Assembly: GCA_964541635.1 (NCBI GenBank)
Contig: CAZIQM010000057.1
Coordinates: 1-6,144 of the forward strand
From: DALYDP01 sp964541635
GTDB lineage: Bacteria; Patescibacteriota; Gracilibacteria; Peribacterales; Peribacteraceae
DNA: 6,144 bases
Direction: 5' to 3'
The position numbers were made by a program, and so were the translations under genes. Positions 5,964 to 6,144 of the stretch are shown in pieces; the stretch's first letter is position 1, and each line of letters starts with the position of its first letter. The notes under the pieces are model-generated. The model ran no database searches. It was not told where the DNA came from and worked only from the letters and a program-made list of their open reading frames with translations.

Positions 5964-5968
5964 CGACA

Positions 5969-6144
5969 ATGGCCCTGGGTAATTTCCTCCGCTGCCACGA
6001 CGTCACCGCCAAATGGGAAGGCGGATGGTCCGACCATCCGTCCGACCCTGGCGGGAAGACGATGTACGGAATCACGCTGGCGAAGTTCCGGGAGCATTAC
6101 CCGAACGGCACGGCGGCGCAGCTTCGCAACATCTCCCGGAAGAC
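5969..6144 (+). CDS. Endolysin, GH108-family muramidase (N-terminal part)
   Basis: The 58 complete codons in the window read MALGNFLRCHDVTAKWEGGW, then SDHPSDPGGKTMYGITLAKF and a further 18 residues to the edge. The block K-W-E-G-G-W-S (15-21), D-P-G-G (26-29) and Y-G-I-T (33-36) is the signature of glycoside hydrolase family 108 muramidases. In that family the Glu of the EGG motif (here E17) is the catalytic acid, and the enzyme cleaves the N-acetylmuramic acid to N-acetylglucosamine bond of peptidoglycan. No signal peptide or signal-anchor helix precedes the domain, so it should accumulate in the cytoplasm and need a holin, which is not in this window. The gene runs off the right edge; family members are usually about 170-200 aa, sometimes with a C-terminal peptidoglycan-binding domain. 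Position directly after virion genes fits a phage lysis cassette. Confidence 0.92.
   Translation, partial: MALGNFLRCHDVTAKWEGGWSDHPSDPGGKTMYGITLAKFREHYPNGTAAQLRNISRK

Overview
The window reads as part of the late (virion) region of a tailed phage or prophage, most likely a short-tailed (podovirus-type) phage of a high-GC Gram-negative bacterium. Three things suggest this. All genes lie on the + strand with almost no space between them. The proteins are large, helical, Ala/Gly/Gln-rich and lack enzymatic motifs, as phage internal or ejection proteins do. They are followed by the start of a GH108-type muralytic enzyme (endolysin). Base composition is high GC with strongly GC-biased third codon positions, so long open frames on other frames and on the minus strand are expected by-products. 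The host cannot be named from the sequence.

Layout: 1-51 is the 3' end of an upstream gene. 52-140 is a short intergenic region with a possible weak terminator, a sigma70-like promoter, a small TTGTAG-G-CTACAA dyad and a hairpin that ends at the first start codon. 141-5913 is a four-gene block of 254, 221, 494 and 951 aa; its three internal junctions are a 1-nt gap, a 1-nt gap and a TGATG overlap, so it is almost certainly one translationally coupled transcript. 5914-5968 is a second short intergenic region with a hairpin and two direct copies of TTTGTAGC. From 5969 to the window edge is the N-terminal part of the endolysin.

How the genes may work together (inference): the four proteins resemble the internal-core/DNA-ejection set of podoviruses (the role of T7 gp14-gp15-gp16 or P22 gp7-gp20-gp16). 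The second protein has the T7 gp14-like plan of an N-terminal MC, a hydrophobic helix and then a charged helical stretch. The fourth is the giant core/ejection protein, with no visible transglycosylase motif. The endolysin acts later, at lysis.

Most interesting points: (1) the four virion proteins (1,920 residues) contain only two cysteines, both at residue 2, one each in the first two proteins; (2) those two proteins also share a C-terminal P-x-K-S-Y-x-S-P...V-N tail and near-identical gene-junction DNA; (3) the octamer TTTGTAGC / GCTACAAA occurs in both intergenic regions and, by eye, nowhere else in the window; (4) each intergenic region carries a compact hairpin close to a gene boundary. 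No integrase, transposase, tRNA, CRISPR array or defence gene was seen.
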